Source: UBA1189 sp045612065 (lineage in GTDB: Bacteria > Bacteroidota > Bacteroidia > Bacteroidales > Bacteroidaceae). From it: a DNA stretch of 6,199 bases. Positions within the stretch are counted from its first letter, which is position 1. The number at the start of each line of letters is the position of its first letter. The stretch lies in contig JAZKYH010000007.1 in the NCBI GenBank assembly GCA_045612065.1, forward strand, positions 1-6,199, written 5' to 3'. A program made the position numbers and the translations under genes. This document shows, piece by piece, positions 1 through 6,062 of this stretch. The notes beneath the pieces were generated by a model, which was given only the letters and a program-made list of their open reading frames with translations, was not told the origin of the DNA and did not search any database.

Positions 1-28
1 ATTTGTATTCTGCCAAAAGTTTTCACAT

Positions 29-42
29 TATTTTGCAAAATA
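29..42. repeat. 14-bp perfect palindrome upstream of the TPR gene
   Basis: TATTTTGCAAAATA reads the same on both strands. It lies about 140 bp before the start of the TPR gene and is followed by a T-rich run (43-51). It could be an operator-like dyad or a weak terminator for a gene left of the window. AT-rich DNA produces such palindromes often, so no function can be assigned. Confidence 0.3.
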
Positions 43-116
43 TTCTTTTTTAGAGGTTTTTAGCTGTTTTTCATGTTACTTTTTACGATGGGCGAAGAAA
101 AAATCCAAGAGATTCG

Positions 117-148
117 TTTGCATAGTCCGGAAAACTTATCGAACTTTG
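117..148 (+). promoter_or_regulatory. Candidate Bacteroidetes-type promoter of the TPR gene
   Basis: A perfect -33 element TTTG (117-120) is followed, after 20 bases, by GAACTTTG (141-148). The latter matches the Bacteroidetes -7 consensus TAnnTTTG at all defined positions except the first T. Transcription would begin near 153-156, giving a leader of about 25-28 nt before the GTG start at 181. The leader is extremely AT-rich (TTATATATATAAATAGG) and has no Shine-Dalgarno, as is usual in this phylum. The assignment rests only on consensus and spacing. Confidence 0.5.
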
Positions 149-180
149 TGTTATATATATAAATAGGAATAAGATAAACC

Positions 181-2385
181 GTGAATATAGATCGTCTATC
201 AGGTCATCGCATCGACCTTATTGAGAAAAGACAGTTCTTCCTTTTTCTCGAACAGCTCGCGAAAGAGGTTCGCGAGGCTCAACTCGCCGAACTGGAGTAC
301 GAGCTCAGCGGCATCACCAATACATACGATGCACTCATCGATTATTTCAGGCAGGGCATTGCCGACCCTGAGCGCGACCGCGTGTATCAACAATTGGTAG
401 GGCGCGCCCTGCAATTGAACGACCGCTACGTTCTTGCCGTCCACGGTGCCAAAGAGATGCCATACTACACCTCCCAGCTCAGGACCATACGCCGCGAGCC
501 GCTTCGCACCTACCAGATGCAATTGGAGGCTTTTGCCGAGGGCACACGAAGCATCAGCAACGAAGATGAGCTAGAACAGCTGACAACAGCACATGACAAG
601 CAGTTGGCCTCCCTATTTACCGACCTGTGGACACAAGGCGCATGGGATGCCCCTACGGCAGCCGAGGCAGATGCCTTGCTGCTATCTCCACTCATCACAT
701 GCAATGACCAATGCGTCATCGTAAGCGCCGTAACATTAAGTCTGTTACGCATGTTTGACCCTCTGAAGTTCCTCTTTCTGTGCGATGCTTACTACCACTC
801 CGAAGCCATGGTGAACACACGTGCTCTGGTGGGCATCGTCATGGCATGCTATTGCTGGAGTGGTCGCATCGGCTACTACAGTGAGGTGAAGGCACGCCTC
901 GACTTGCTGTGCGAGGACCCCTTGTCTGGCGACCAGGTGTGCGAGGTTATCCTACAGTTTACCCGCAGCACCGACACCGAGGAGGTAGACCGCAAGATGC
1001 GCGAAGAGATTATCCCCGAACTGATGAAGAATCCTAAGCTGCGCCGTATGCCCAACATGAACGCAGACGATTCTACCGACGACATCAGCCCCGACTGGGA
1101 GCAGTGGATGCACGAGAGTGGGTTAGAGGAGAGCATGCGCGAGATCACCGAGTGGCAGATGGAGGGTGTGGACGTGAACATGAGCACCTTCTCGCAGCTC
1201 AAGCGCTATCCCTTCTTCTACACGATATGCAACTGGTTCCGTCCGTTCGATGCGTGGCAGGCCGATATGCTTGCCATCGTGGGCAATCCGCATGGAGCGG
1301 CCAGCCCGATTGCCGAGACCATACTGCAATCGAATTTCATGTGCGACTCCGACAAGTATTCCTTCTGCTACGCCATACGTGAGATACCCGAGATGCAGCG
1401 CAATGCCATGATGAGCCAGCTCGAAGAGCAGAACAAAGCGCTCAAGGAGAGCGCCGATATCCCCGACTTGAAGCGCATGAGCAAACAGACCACGCAGAGC
1501 ATCCTGCGCCAGTACGTACAGAACCTCTACCGCTTCTTCCGCCTCTTCACAAGCGCGCATGAGTTTGACAACCCGTTCGAACACCTCGTAGAGTTCCCCG
1601 AGGTCGAAAATCCGCTCCACCGCCTCATCTTGGAGCCCGACCGCCTCTTCCGCCTCATCGGGCTCAACATCAAGCAGAAGCAGTATCTCCGCGCCACCGA
1701 TTTCTTCTTCCTCCTCGAGCTCCATCACCCCGAGCGCATGGAGGCCACTCAACTGCAGCAGCTCGGACTATGCTACCAGAAGATGGAGATGTACGACGAA
1801 GCCGTTTCCGTCTATACCCGTGCCGACCTGATGAAGCCCGACAGTTACTGGACCATCCTACATCTGGCACAATGCCACCGCGAGTTGGAGGAGCACGAGA
1901 AAGCCCTCGAATACTACAAGATAGCCGAGGAGATGAAGCCTGACAACCTCAACCTCACCTTCCATGTAGCCGAGCAGCTATACGAGACGGGCGAATATGA
2001 AGAAGCATTACCCCGCCTCCACAAGCTCCTCTACCACCATCCCGAGTCGCTCAAGACGCTTCGTCTACTGGCCGAGTGCAGCTTACTCAGCAAGCAGATA
2101 GCACAAGCCTCCAAGCACTACGAGCGTATGATGACCGAGCATGCCGCCGAGATGACCACCATCGACTGGAAATTTGCCGCCTACAACTGTTGGGTCTTGG
2201 GCAAACGCGATGACTGCTTCCGCTTGCTGAGTCGCGCCGAGGAGTTGCACGACGCTTCGGCAGAGAACTCCATACCATTTGCCGACACCATACACAACGC
2301 CTCGGGTTTCTTGGAATCACTCGGTGCCAACAAGGATGAAGCGAACTATCTCTACGATGCCTATTACAGGTCCAAGAGGAGGTAA
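181..2385 (+). CDS. Large cytosolic tetratricopeptide repeat (TPR) protein of unknown function
   Basis: This 734-aa protein has no signal peptide and no clear membrane segment, so it should be cytosolic. The C-terminal third carries TPR repeats in strict 34-residue register: about 522-555 (L528, G529, Y532, A541, A548, P553), 556-589 (A563, A575, A582, P587), 590-623 (A597, A609, P621) and a weaker 624-657 (A631, A643). A degenerate earlier unit lies at about 486-519 (A505, P517). TPR arrays are helical scaffolds for protein-protein contacts; the partner is unknown. The first 480 residues look helical and rich in charged and aromatic residues, and I recognise no catalytic motif there. The GTG at 181 is preferred because TAA at 175-177 closes the frame just upstream and the next internal ATG is near codon 93. 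The upstream context AAGATAAACC is A-rich without Shine-Dalgarno. The gene appears monocistronic, with its own promoter candidate and a strong terminator. The coding call is firm; the function is not. Confidence 0.93.
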   Translation: MNIDRLSGHRIDLIEKRQFFLFLEQLAKEVREAQLAELEYELSGITNTYDALIDYFRQGIADPERDRVYQQLVGRALQLNDRYVLAVHGAKEMPYYTSQLRTIRREPLRTYQMQLEAFAEGTRSISNEDELEQLTTAHDKQLASLFTDLWTQGAWDAPTAAEADALLLSPLITCNDQCVIVSAVTLSLLRMFDPLKFLFLCDAYYHSEAMVNTRALVGIVMACYCWSGRIGYYSEVKARLDLLCEDPLSGDQVCEVILQFTRSTDTEEVDRKMREEIIPELMKNPKLRRMPNMNADDSTDDISPDWEQWMHESGLEESMREITEWQMEGVDVNMSTFSQLKRYPFFYTICNWFRPFDAWQADMLAIVGNPHGAASPIAETILQSNFMCDSDKYSFCYAIREIPEMQRNAMMSQLEEQNKALKESADIPDLKRMSKQTTQSILRQYVQNLYRFFRLFTSAHEFDNPFEHLVEFPEVENPLHRLILEPDRLFRLIGLNIKQKQYLRATDFFFLLELHHPERMEATQLQQLGLCYQKMEMYDEAVSVYTRADLMKPDSYWTILHLAQCHRELEEHEKALEYYKIAEEMKPDNLNLTFHVAEQLYETGEYEEALPRLHKLLYHHPESLKTLRLLAECSLLSKQIAQASKHYERMMTEHAAEMTTIDWKFAAYNCWVLGKRDDCFRLLSRAEELHDASAENSIPFADTIHNASGFLESLGANKDEANYLYDAYYRSKRR

Positions 2386-2452
2386 ACAGGCCGAAAGACA
2401 AGTCCTCCGAAATCTACAGCAAGACGAAGAAAAAAGCCTTTGTAGACGAGAG

Positions 2453-2495
2453 AAAAAGCCTTTGTCTGATTTTCCCATCAGACAAAGGCTTTTTT
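2453..2495 (+). terminator. Strong intrinsic terminator after the TPR gene
   Basis: The arms 2453-2470 and 2477-2494 pair perfectly over 18 bp around a 6-nt loop (TTTCCC). The GC-containing core is GCCTTTGTCTGAT. The left arm begins with AAAAA and the right arm ends in TTTTTT, so it can work in both directions. It lies 67 bp after the stop codon. A second copy of the left-arm sequence, AAAAAAGCCTTTGT, lies just upstream at 2430-2443 and can pair with the same right arm (2482-2495). Confidence 0.9.
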
Positions 2496-2526
2496 CTTAC
2501 CAGACGGCTCTAATTTCCCTAACTAA

Positions 2527-2694
2527 GAGTAAAAAAGTTTTATTTTTGCTCTGGCAAGGATAGATAAATTGAAAGTTGAAAATTGAGAATTGAAAATTAA
2601 CCTACATCGCTGTTTACGTTTTCGTCATCGGCTTCGTAGCAGCGGAGTGCGCTACGCTGCTCCTTGCCAGGGCAAAAATAAAAATCGTTTACTC
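2527..2694. repeat. 168-bp MITE-like unit with 34-bp imperfect terminal inverted repeats
   Basis: Bases 2527-2560 match the reverse complement of 2661-2694 at 30 of 34 positions without gaps. The inner 23 bases differ at one site only (GCTCTGG against GCCCTGG). The match stops abruptly on both sides. The 100-bp centre has no ORF; it holds the TTGAAA repeats and a small GC-rich hairpin in which CGTAGC (2635-2640) pairs with GCTACG (2651-2656), or alternatively GCAGCG (2639-2644) with CGCTGC (2655-2660). The size and ends fit a miniature inverted-repeat element, but I see no clear target-site duplication. A long hairpin in a read-through transcript is an alternative. Confidence 0.5.
2569..2601 (+). 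repeat. Short direct repeats of the TTGAAA(A/G)TTGA type
   Basis: Imperfect repeats (TTGAAAGTTGA, TTGAAAATTGAG, TTGAAAATTAAC) run head to tail. The last 22 bases (2580-2601) match 6041-6062 at 20 of 22 positions in the same orientation, next to the 192-aa gene. I recall AT-rich repeats of this kind as common in Bacteroidales intergenic DNA. Function unknown. Confidence 0.5.
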
Positions 2695-2766
2695 GGTAAT
2701 ATCGCCTTTTTTCTACTTGCCGTAGGTCTTCCTAAACTCTAAATCCCAAAAGAACAGCTCCAAATT

Positions 2767-2854
2767 TCACAGGCGCGACAGATAAATATCGCAGATCCCT
2801 CCACAAATTATCACAGGCTTGAAAATTAATTCTCGCAGGCTCGGCAACAAAATG
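2767..2854. repeat. Degenerate array of four units with exact 22-bp period
   Basis: The motif TC(A/G)CAG starts at 2767, 2789, 2811 and 2833, exactly 22 bp apart each time. Three of the four continue as TC(A/G)CAGGC and the remaining one as TCGCAGAT. The rest of each unit is loosely A-rich (AAATA, AAATTA, AATTAATTC, CAAAATG). The spacing is close to two helical turns, so the motif faces one side of the helix. Either a decayed tandem repeat or a protein-binding array would look like this. It is not a CRISPR: units are too short and too divergent, without conserved repeat and unique spacer. Confidence 0.45.
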
Positions 2855-3064
2855 CCATGCCTCCCATAACCAACAACCTTTAGTCCATACCCTTTGCAAC
2901 CAATAGACCACGTTTCCAAATTCAGTTGATTTCGGCAACATTATTATAAGCGAAGTCGCATCTTAAGAAATATTCCAAAACTCATCATTCAGAATTCAAA
3001 TTTATTTTCTACCTTCGCTTCTACTCATTGGCCCACTCAGGGAATTCTTACAGCCACAACAAGC

Positions 3065-3108
3065 TTTTCACTCATTGAAACTTGCTTTTTCACTCAGTTT
3101 TCACTAAT
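3065..3108 (+). repeat. TTTTCACT repeats spaced 22 and 11 bp upstream of ffh
   Basis: TTTTCACTCA occurs at 3065-3074 and 3087-3096, and TTTTCACTAA at 3098-3107: offsets of 22 and 11 bp, or one and two helical turns. Related ACTCATTG and CCACTCAG pieces lie at 3023-3030 and 3034-3040. The last two copies overlap the ffh promoter candidate, so they could bind a regulator; equally they may be a simple slippage-derived repeat. Confidence 0.4.
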
Positions 3109-3112
3109 TTCG
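3081..3112 (+). promoter_or_regulatory. Candidate promoter of ffh-folD
   Basis: CTTG (3081-3084) stands 20 bases before TAATTTCG (3105-3112). This is one mismatch from the -33 element TTTG and one from the -7 element TAnnTTTG, with the same spacing as the promoter candidate of the TPR gene. The start site would fall near 3117-3120, leaving a leader of about 22-25 nt before the ATG at 3142. Evidence is consensus only. Confidence 0.4.
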
Positions 3113-3141
3113 CACCCTAATTGATATAACTATAGGAAATT

Positions 3142-4467
3142 ATGTTTGAAAACCTAAGCGAAAGACTCGAAAGGTCGTTTAAGATACTGAAAGGTGAAGG
3201 CAAGATTACCGAAGTGAACGTTGCCGAAACCCTCAAGGATGTACGTAAGGCATTGCTCGATGCTGACGTAAACTACAAGGTGGCCAAGAACTTTACCGAC
3301 ACAGTAAAGGAGAAGGCATTGGGTCAGAATGTGCTCACCGCCGTGCGCCCCAGCCAGTTGATGGTAAAGATTGTGCACGATGAGCTCGCCTCACTCATGG
3401 GTGGCGATGCTGTAGAGCTCGACCTCAAAGCTCGACCCGCAGTAATCCTCATGAGCGGTTTGCAAGGTTCGGGTAAGACTACCATGTCGGGTAAGCTCGC
3501 CTTGATGCTCAAGAACAAGAAGCACCGTCGTCCCTTGCTCGCAGCCTGTGACGTATATCGTCCCGCAGCGATAGACCAACTCACCGTATTGGGCGAACAG
3601 ATTGAGGTGCCCGTGTACAAGGAAGAGGGCAACAAGAACCCCGTAGAGATAGCCTTGAACGCTATCCGTGAGGCCAAAGCTAAGAACTACGATGTAGTTA
3701 TCGTCGACACCGCAGGTCGTCTTGCCGTAGACGAGCAGATGATGCGTGAGATTGCAGCAATCAAGGATGCCATCGACCCCGACCAGATACTCTTCGTGGT
3801 GGATGCCATGACCGGTCAGGATGCTGTGAATACCGCCAAGGAGTTTAACGACCGCCTCGACTTTGACGGCGTGGTACTCACCAAGCTCGATGGCGATACT
3901 CGTGGTGGTGCAGCCCTCTCTATTCGTACTGTGGTGAGCAAGCCCATCATGTTTGTGGGTACAGGCGAGAAGCTCGAAGCCCTTGATGTGTTCCACCCCT
4001 CACGTATGGCCGACCGTATTCTCGGCATGGGTGACATCGTATCACTCGTAGAGAAGGCGCAGGAGCAGTTCGATGAGGAGGAGGCACGCAAGCTCTCCAA
4101 GAAACTCGCGCGCAACCAGTTTGACTTCAATGATTTCCTTGCTCAGATTGCCCAAATCAAGAAGATGGGTAACATCAAGGACCTCATGGGCATGATTCCT
4201 GGTGTAGGCAAGCAAATCAAGGATCTCGACATCGACGACAACGCTTTCAAGAGCGTTGAAGCAATCATCTACTCGATGACTCCCTACGAGCGCAGCCACC
4301 CTGAGATTATTAATGGAAGCCGCCGCCAACGTATTGCCAAGGGTAGCGGTACCAACATCCAGGAGGTGAACCGCCTGCTGAAGCAGTTTGAGCAGACCCG
4401 CAAGATGATGAAGAACGTTGCCAACATGCCCATGGGCAAGATGGGAATGCCGAAGTTTAGAAGATAA
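3142..4467 (+). CDS. ffh: Signal recognition particle protein Ffh (SRP54 homologue)
   Basis: Ffh binds SRP RNA and hydrophobic signal sequences emerging from the ribosome, then docks with FtsY at the membrane in a GTP-dependent way. At 441 aa it is full length for the family. The N domain covers about 1-88. The G domain carries all expected motifs: P-loop GLQGSGKTT (106-114), DVYRPAAIDQL of the insertion box (137-147), DTAGR (189-193), TKLDGD (247-252) and the closing GTGEKLEALDVFHPSR (273-288). The M domain follows from about 295. It holds MGMIPGVGK in the signal-binding region and SRRQRIAKGSGT (393-404), the SRP-RNA-binding helix, then a short Met-rich tail. The ATG at 3142 directly precedes the canonical N domain; its context GGAAATT lacks a useful Shine-Dalgarno. 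Nothing is missing or broken. folD follows after 9 bp, so the two are probably co-transcribed. Confidence 0.98.
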   Translation: MFENLSERLERSFKILKGEGKITEVNVAETLKDVRKALLDADVNYKVAKNFTDTVKEKALGQNVLTAVRPSQLMVKIVHDELASLMGGDAVELDLKARPAVILMSGLQGSGKTTMSGKLALMLKNKKHRRPLLAACDVYRPAAIDQLTVLGEQIEVPVYKEEGNKNPVEIALNAIREAKAKNYDVVIVDTAGRLAVDEQMMREIAAIKDAIDPDQILFVVDAMTGQDAVNTAKEFNDRLDFDGVVLTKLDGDTRGGAALSIRTVVSKPIMFVGTGEKLEALDVFHPSRMADRILGMGDIVSLVEKAQEQFDEEEARKLSKKLARNQFDFNDFLAQIAQIKKMGNIKDLMGMIPGVGKQIKDLDIDDNAFKSVEAIIYSMTPYERSHPEIINGSRRQRIAKGSGTNIQEVNRLLKQFEQTRKMMKNVANMPMGKMGMPKFRR

Positions 4468-4474
4468 AAGGAGG
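4468..4474 (+). promoter_or_regulatory. Perfect but very close Shine-Dalgarno before folD
   Basis: AAGGAGG begins directly after the ffh stop codon (TAA, 4465-4467) and is only 2 nt from the folD ATG (4477). It is a complete complement to the usual anti-Shine-Dalgarno, but the spacing is well below the 5-9 nt normally considered efficient. Bacteroidetes ribosomes largely hide the anti-Shine-Dalgarno, and no other start in this window has such a site. Ribosomes terminating on ffh could simply re-initiate at folD. Confidence 0.6.
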
Positions 4475-4476
4475 CC

Positions 4477-5358
4477 ATGAATTTAATCGACGGAAAAGCC
4501 ATATCGGAGCAAATCAAGCAAGAGATTGCTGCCGAAGTAGCCGAGCGCGTGGCACGCGGCGAAAAACGCCCACACCTTGCAGCCATCCTCGTTGGGCACG
4601 ACGGCGGAAGCGAGACCTATGTAGCCAATAAGGTGAAAGCCTGCGAGGCATGTGGATTCACTTCATCGCTCATCCGCTTTGAGAGCGATGTTACAGAGGA
4701 CACCCTACTCGCCGAGATAGAAAGACTGAACCAAGACGCCGATGTAGACGGTTTCATCGTACAGCTCCCCCTACCCCGCCACATCAACGAGCAACGCATC
4801 ATCGAAGCCATCGACTACCGCAAGGATGTAGACGGCTTCCACCCTATCAACGTAGGACGCCTCTCAATAGGCCTGCCCTGCTTCGTGTCAGCAACCCCCA
4901 ACGGCATACTTCAATTGCTCAAGCGCTATAACATTGAGACCGCAGGAAAGAAATGTGTCATTCTCGGCCGCAGCAACATCGTAGGAAAGCCCATGGCCAC
5001 CCTTATGATGCAGAAGGCTTACCCGGGCGATGCCACCGTAACCGTATGCCATAGCCGCTCCAAGGACTTGGTGAAGGAGTGCCAAGAGGCCGATATCCTC
5101 ATCGCTGCCATGGGCCAACCCAACTTTGTGACAGCCAACATGGTGAAGGAGGGGGCCGTAGTGATTGACGTGGGCACCACCCGCGTCCCCGACGCTACAC
5201 GCAAGAGCGGATTCAAGCTCACGGGCGATGTCAAGTTTGACGAGGTAGCCCCCAAGTGTTCCTACATCACCCCCGTACCGGGCGGAGTAGGCCCCATGAC
5301 CATCGTATCGCTCATGATGAACACACTCTTGGCCGGCACCAAAGCGATATACCAATAA
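4477..5358 (+). CDS. folD: Bifunctional methylenetetrahydrofolate dehydrogenase / methenyltetrahydrofolate cyclohydrolase FolD
   Basis: FolD interconverts 5,10-methylene-, 5,10-methenyl- and 10-formyl-tetrahydrofolate, using NADP(H), in the cytosol. It supplies one-carbon units for purines and formyl-Met-tRNA. The 293-aa length is typical. The catalytic set is intact: Y48 and K52 in SETYVANKVKAC, Q96 in IVQLPLP and D119 in KDVDGFHP, each two positions below the E. coli numbering (Y50, K54, Q98, D121). The Rossmann part has GRSNIVGKP (164-172), a VCHSRS segment (190-195) and DVGTTR (231-236). The family signature TPVPGGVGPMT is at 265-275. SATPNG replaces the common PCTPxG, and DVGTTR the common DVGINR; I recall both as usual in Bacteroidales, so I do not treat them as defects. 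The start is fixed by the N-terminal family motif LIDGKAIS and by the 9-bp gap to ffh. A strong terminator follows after 22 bp. Confidence 0.98.
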   Translation: MNLIDGKAISEQIKQEIAAEVAERVARGEKRPHLAAILVGHDGGSETYVANKVKACEACGFTSSLIRFESDVTEDTLLAEIERLNQDADVDGFIVQLPLPRHINEQRIIEAIDYRKDVDGFHPINVGRLSIGLPCFVSATPNGILQLLKRYNIETAGKKCVILGRSNIVGKPMATLMMQKAYPGDATVTVCHSRSKDLVKECQEADILIAAMGQPNFVTANMVKEGAVVIDVGTTRVPDATRKSGFKLTGDVKFDEVAPKCSYITPVPGGVGPMTIVSLMMNTLLAGTKAIYQ

Positions 5359-5380
5359 AGAGACAAAGTTCTTTATATAA

Positions 5381-5410
5381 ATTACCCCTGCTAGCAGGGG
5401 TAATGTTTTT
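5381..5410 (+). terminator. Intrinsic terminator of ffh-folD
   Basis: Bases 5381-5404 form a perfect 24-bp palindrome (ATTACCCCTG, CTAG loop, CAGGGGTAAT), followed by GTTTTT. The stem is 10 bp with four consecutive C:G pairs. It starts 22 bp after the folD stop codon. On the minus strand it lies 54 bp beyond the stop of the converging 192-aa gene and is followed by a weaker T-rich run (TTATATAAAG), so it may stop both transcripts. Confidence 0.92.
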
Positions 5411-5458
5411 GAATCTGTCAAGACAAGAACATCTCGGAGAAGTTTGTCCTAAGAGACC

Positions 5459-6037
5459 TTAACACTCGGGCATTGAGCCAAAATGGGGAGGAAGCTTCAC
5501 CTCCTCGAACTTATAGCCGAGACGCTTAAGCTCAAGTGCCGCACCAATCTTATACATCACCTTGATTGCACGGGCAAATACATGAAACGCCATGGGACTC
5601 TGAGGCTCTATCTGCTCACGACGTATGAGCGTAACCGCAGTCTGTGCACACGAACGAATGATAGCCTCTAAATCCTTAGCCTCTTTACTATCAAGCGAAA
5701 GGCCCAACACATGCTGCACGATATGTTCGTCCATATCATCAAAACCCTGCTCACCATAATATTGCTTATAGGTGGCACGGACACAAACTTCCCAATTAGT
5801 ATCCCAACCATGAGCTACAGCCAGGCCAAGGTATCCTGCCCATGCAATAGAAACAATGGGATAATCGGCAATCTGCCCTACGGCATCAGCCACATACTCA
5901 GGAGCCAACACTTCCCAATGACCAGTAACATCGTCAGTAGCCAACAAGGTTCCACTGAGCATACCTCGTGAGGTACAAACACGGAGAAGTTCATTTTGTA
6001 TTTTCTCCTCGAAACGATTAAGAAAACCTATATCCAT
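5459..6037 (-). CDS. Uncharacterised 192-aa protein converging on folD
   Basis: I do not recognise a named family. The product is soluble-looking, with no signal peptide and no convincing transmembrane helix; the most hydrophobic stretch is at about 59-76 (YPIVSIAWAGYLGLAVAH), interrupted by polar residues. Other visible features are tryptophans at 41, 66, 78 and 82, an acidic-histidine patch DDMDEH (100-105), and a C-terminal helical part ending in a basic LELKRLGYKFEEVKLPP. Reading could begin at the ATG at 6076, but that would run through the terminator hairpin at 6065-6096; the ATG at 6037, with A-rich TCAATTTAAA before it, is the better start. The gene is preceded on its strand by the DUF4295 gene and a terminator, so it depends on read-through or on a promoter I cannot identify. 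Coding is supported by an uninterrupted frame, coding-like composition and a well-mixed protein sequence; function unknown. Confidence 0.82.
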   Translation of the reverse strand: MDIGFLNRFEEKIQNELLRVCTSRGMLSGTLLATDDVTGHWEVLAPEYVADAVGQIADYPIVSIAWAGYLGLAVAHGWDTNWEVCVRATYKQYYGEQGFDDMDEHIVQHVLGLSLDSKEAKDLEAIIRSCAQTAVTLIRREQIEPQSPMAFHVFARAIKVMYKIGAALELKRLGYKFEEVKLPPHFGSMPEC

Positions 6038-6040
6038 TTT

Positions 6041-6062
6041 AAATTGAGAGTTGAAAATAAAC
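6041..6062 (+). repeat. Second copy of the AAATTGAGAnTTGAAAAT repeat
   Basis: This stretch matches 2580-2601 at 20 of 22 positions, same orientation. Read on the minus strand it forms the whole leader between the terminator stem and the start codon of the 192-aa gene, and it also supplies the T-rich tail of that terminator. A dispersed repeat placed exactly at a translation start is unusual but may be chance in AT-rich DNA. Confidence 0.45.

Larger units (their letters stand above)
2496..3141. other. Gene-free intergenic region with degenerate repeats
   Basis: About 650 bp between the TPR terminator and ffh hold no credible gene. The only ORF of note (minus strand, 2732-2941, 69 codons) has no recognisable start context or domain and runs across an array whose 22-bp period is not a multiple of three. 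The region is AT-rich compared with the flanking genes and is made largely of repeat-like pieces: an inverted-repeat unit (2527-2694), TTGAAA-type direct repeats (2569-2601), a 22-bp periodic array (2767-2854) and TTTTCACT repeats (3065-3108). The stretch 2855-3064 shows nothing I can assign. This patchwork suggests accumulated, decayed mobile or dispersed repeats; that is inference. Confidence 0.7.

Noticed and set aside
1123..1752. 209-codon minus-strand ORF inside the TPR gene, rich in Glu, Leu and Ala
   Set aside because: It is fully antisense to a gene with clear TPR motifs; the biased composition is the mirror of GC-rich, Glu/Leu/Arg-rich codons on the plus strand, and no domain is visible.
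2279..2563. 94-codon plus-strand ORF across the TPR stop codon, considered as a frameshifted continuation
   Set aside because: It is out of frame with the TPR gene, crosses the terminator, and its translation is low-complexity and lacks TPR motifs; the annotated stop is in a normal context.
2767..2854. CRISPR array
   Set aside because: Units are 22 bp including any spacer, only 6-8 bases are conserved, and no cas gene is present.
2732..2941. 69-codon minus-strand ORF in the intergenic region (begins MLPKSTEFG)
   Set aside because: No domain or promoter seen, and it crosses the 22-bp periodic array, whose period would break any repeat reading frame. Its Trp-rich text seems familiar from spurious Bacteroidales annotations; likely repeat-derived. 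A database search for conserved third-position substitution could overturn this.
3391..3996. 201-codon minus-strand ORF inside ffh
   Set aside because: It overlaps the conserved GTPase domain of Ffh and its translation has no recognisable domain; shadow of a constrained gene.
4888..5421. 177-codon minus-strand ORF overlapping folD
   Set aside because: Antisense to the Rossmann part and signature motif of FolD; it also reads through the palindromic terminator.
5411..5458. Possible extra hairpin between the convergent genes (GACAA with TTGTC)
   Set aside because: Only five base pairs around a long loop; not distinguishable from chance and unnecessary beside the palindrome at 5381-5404.
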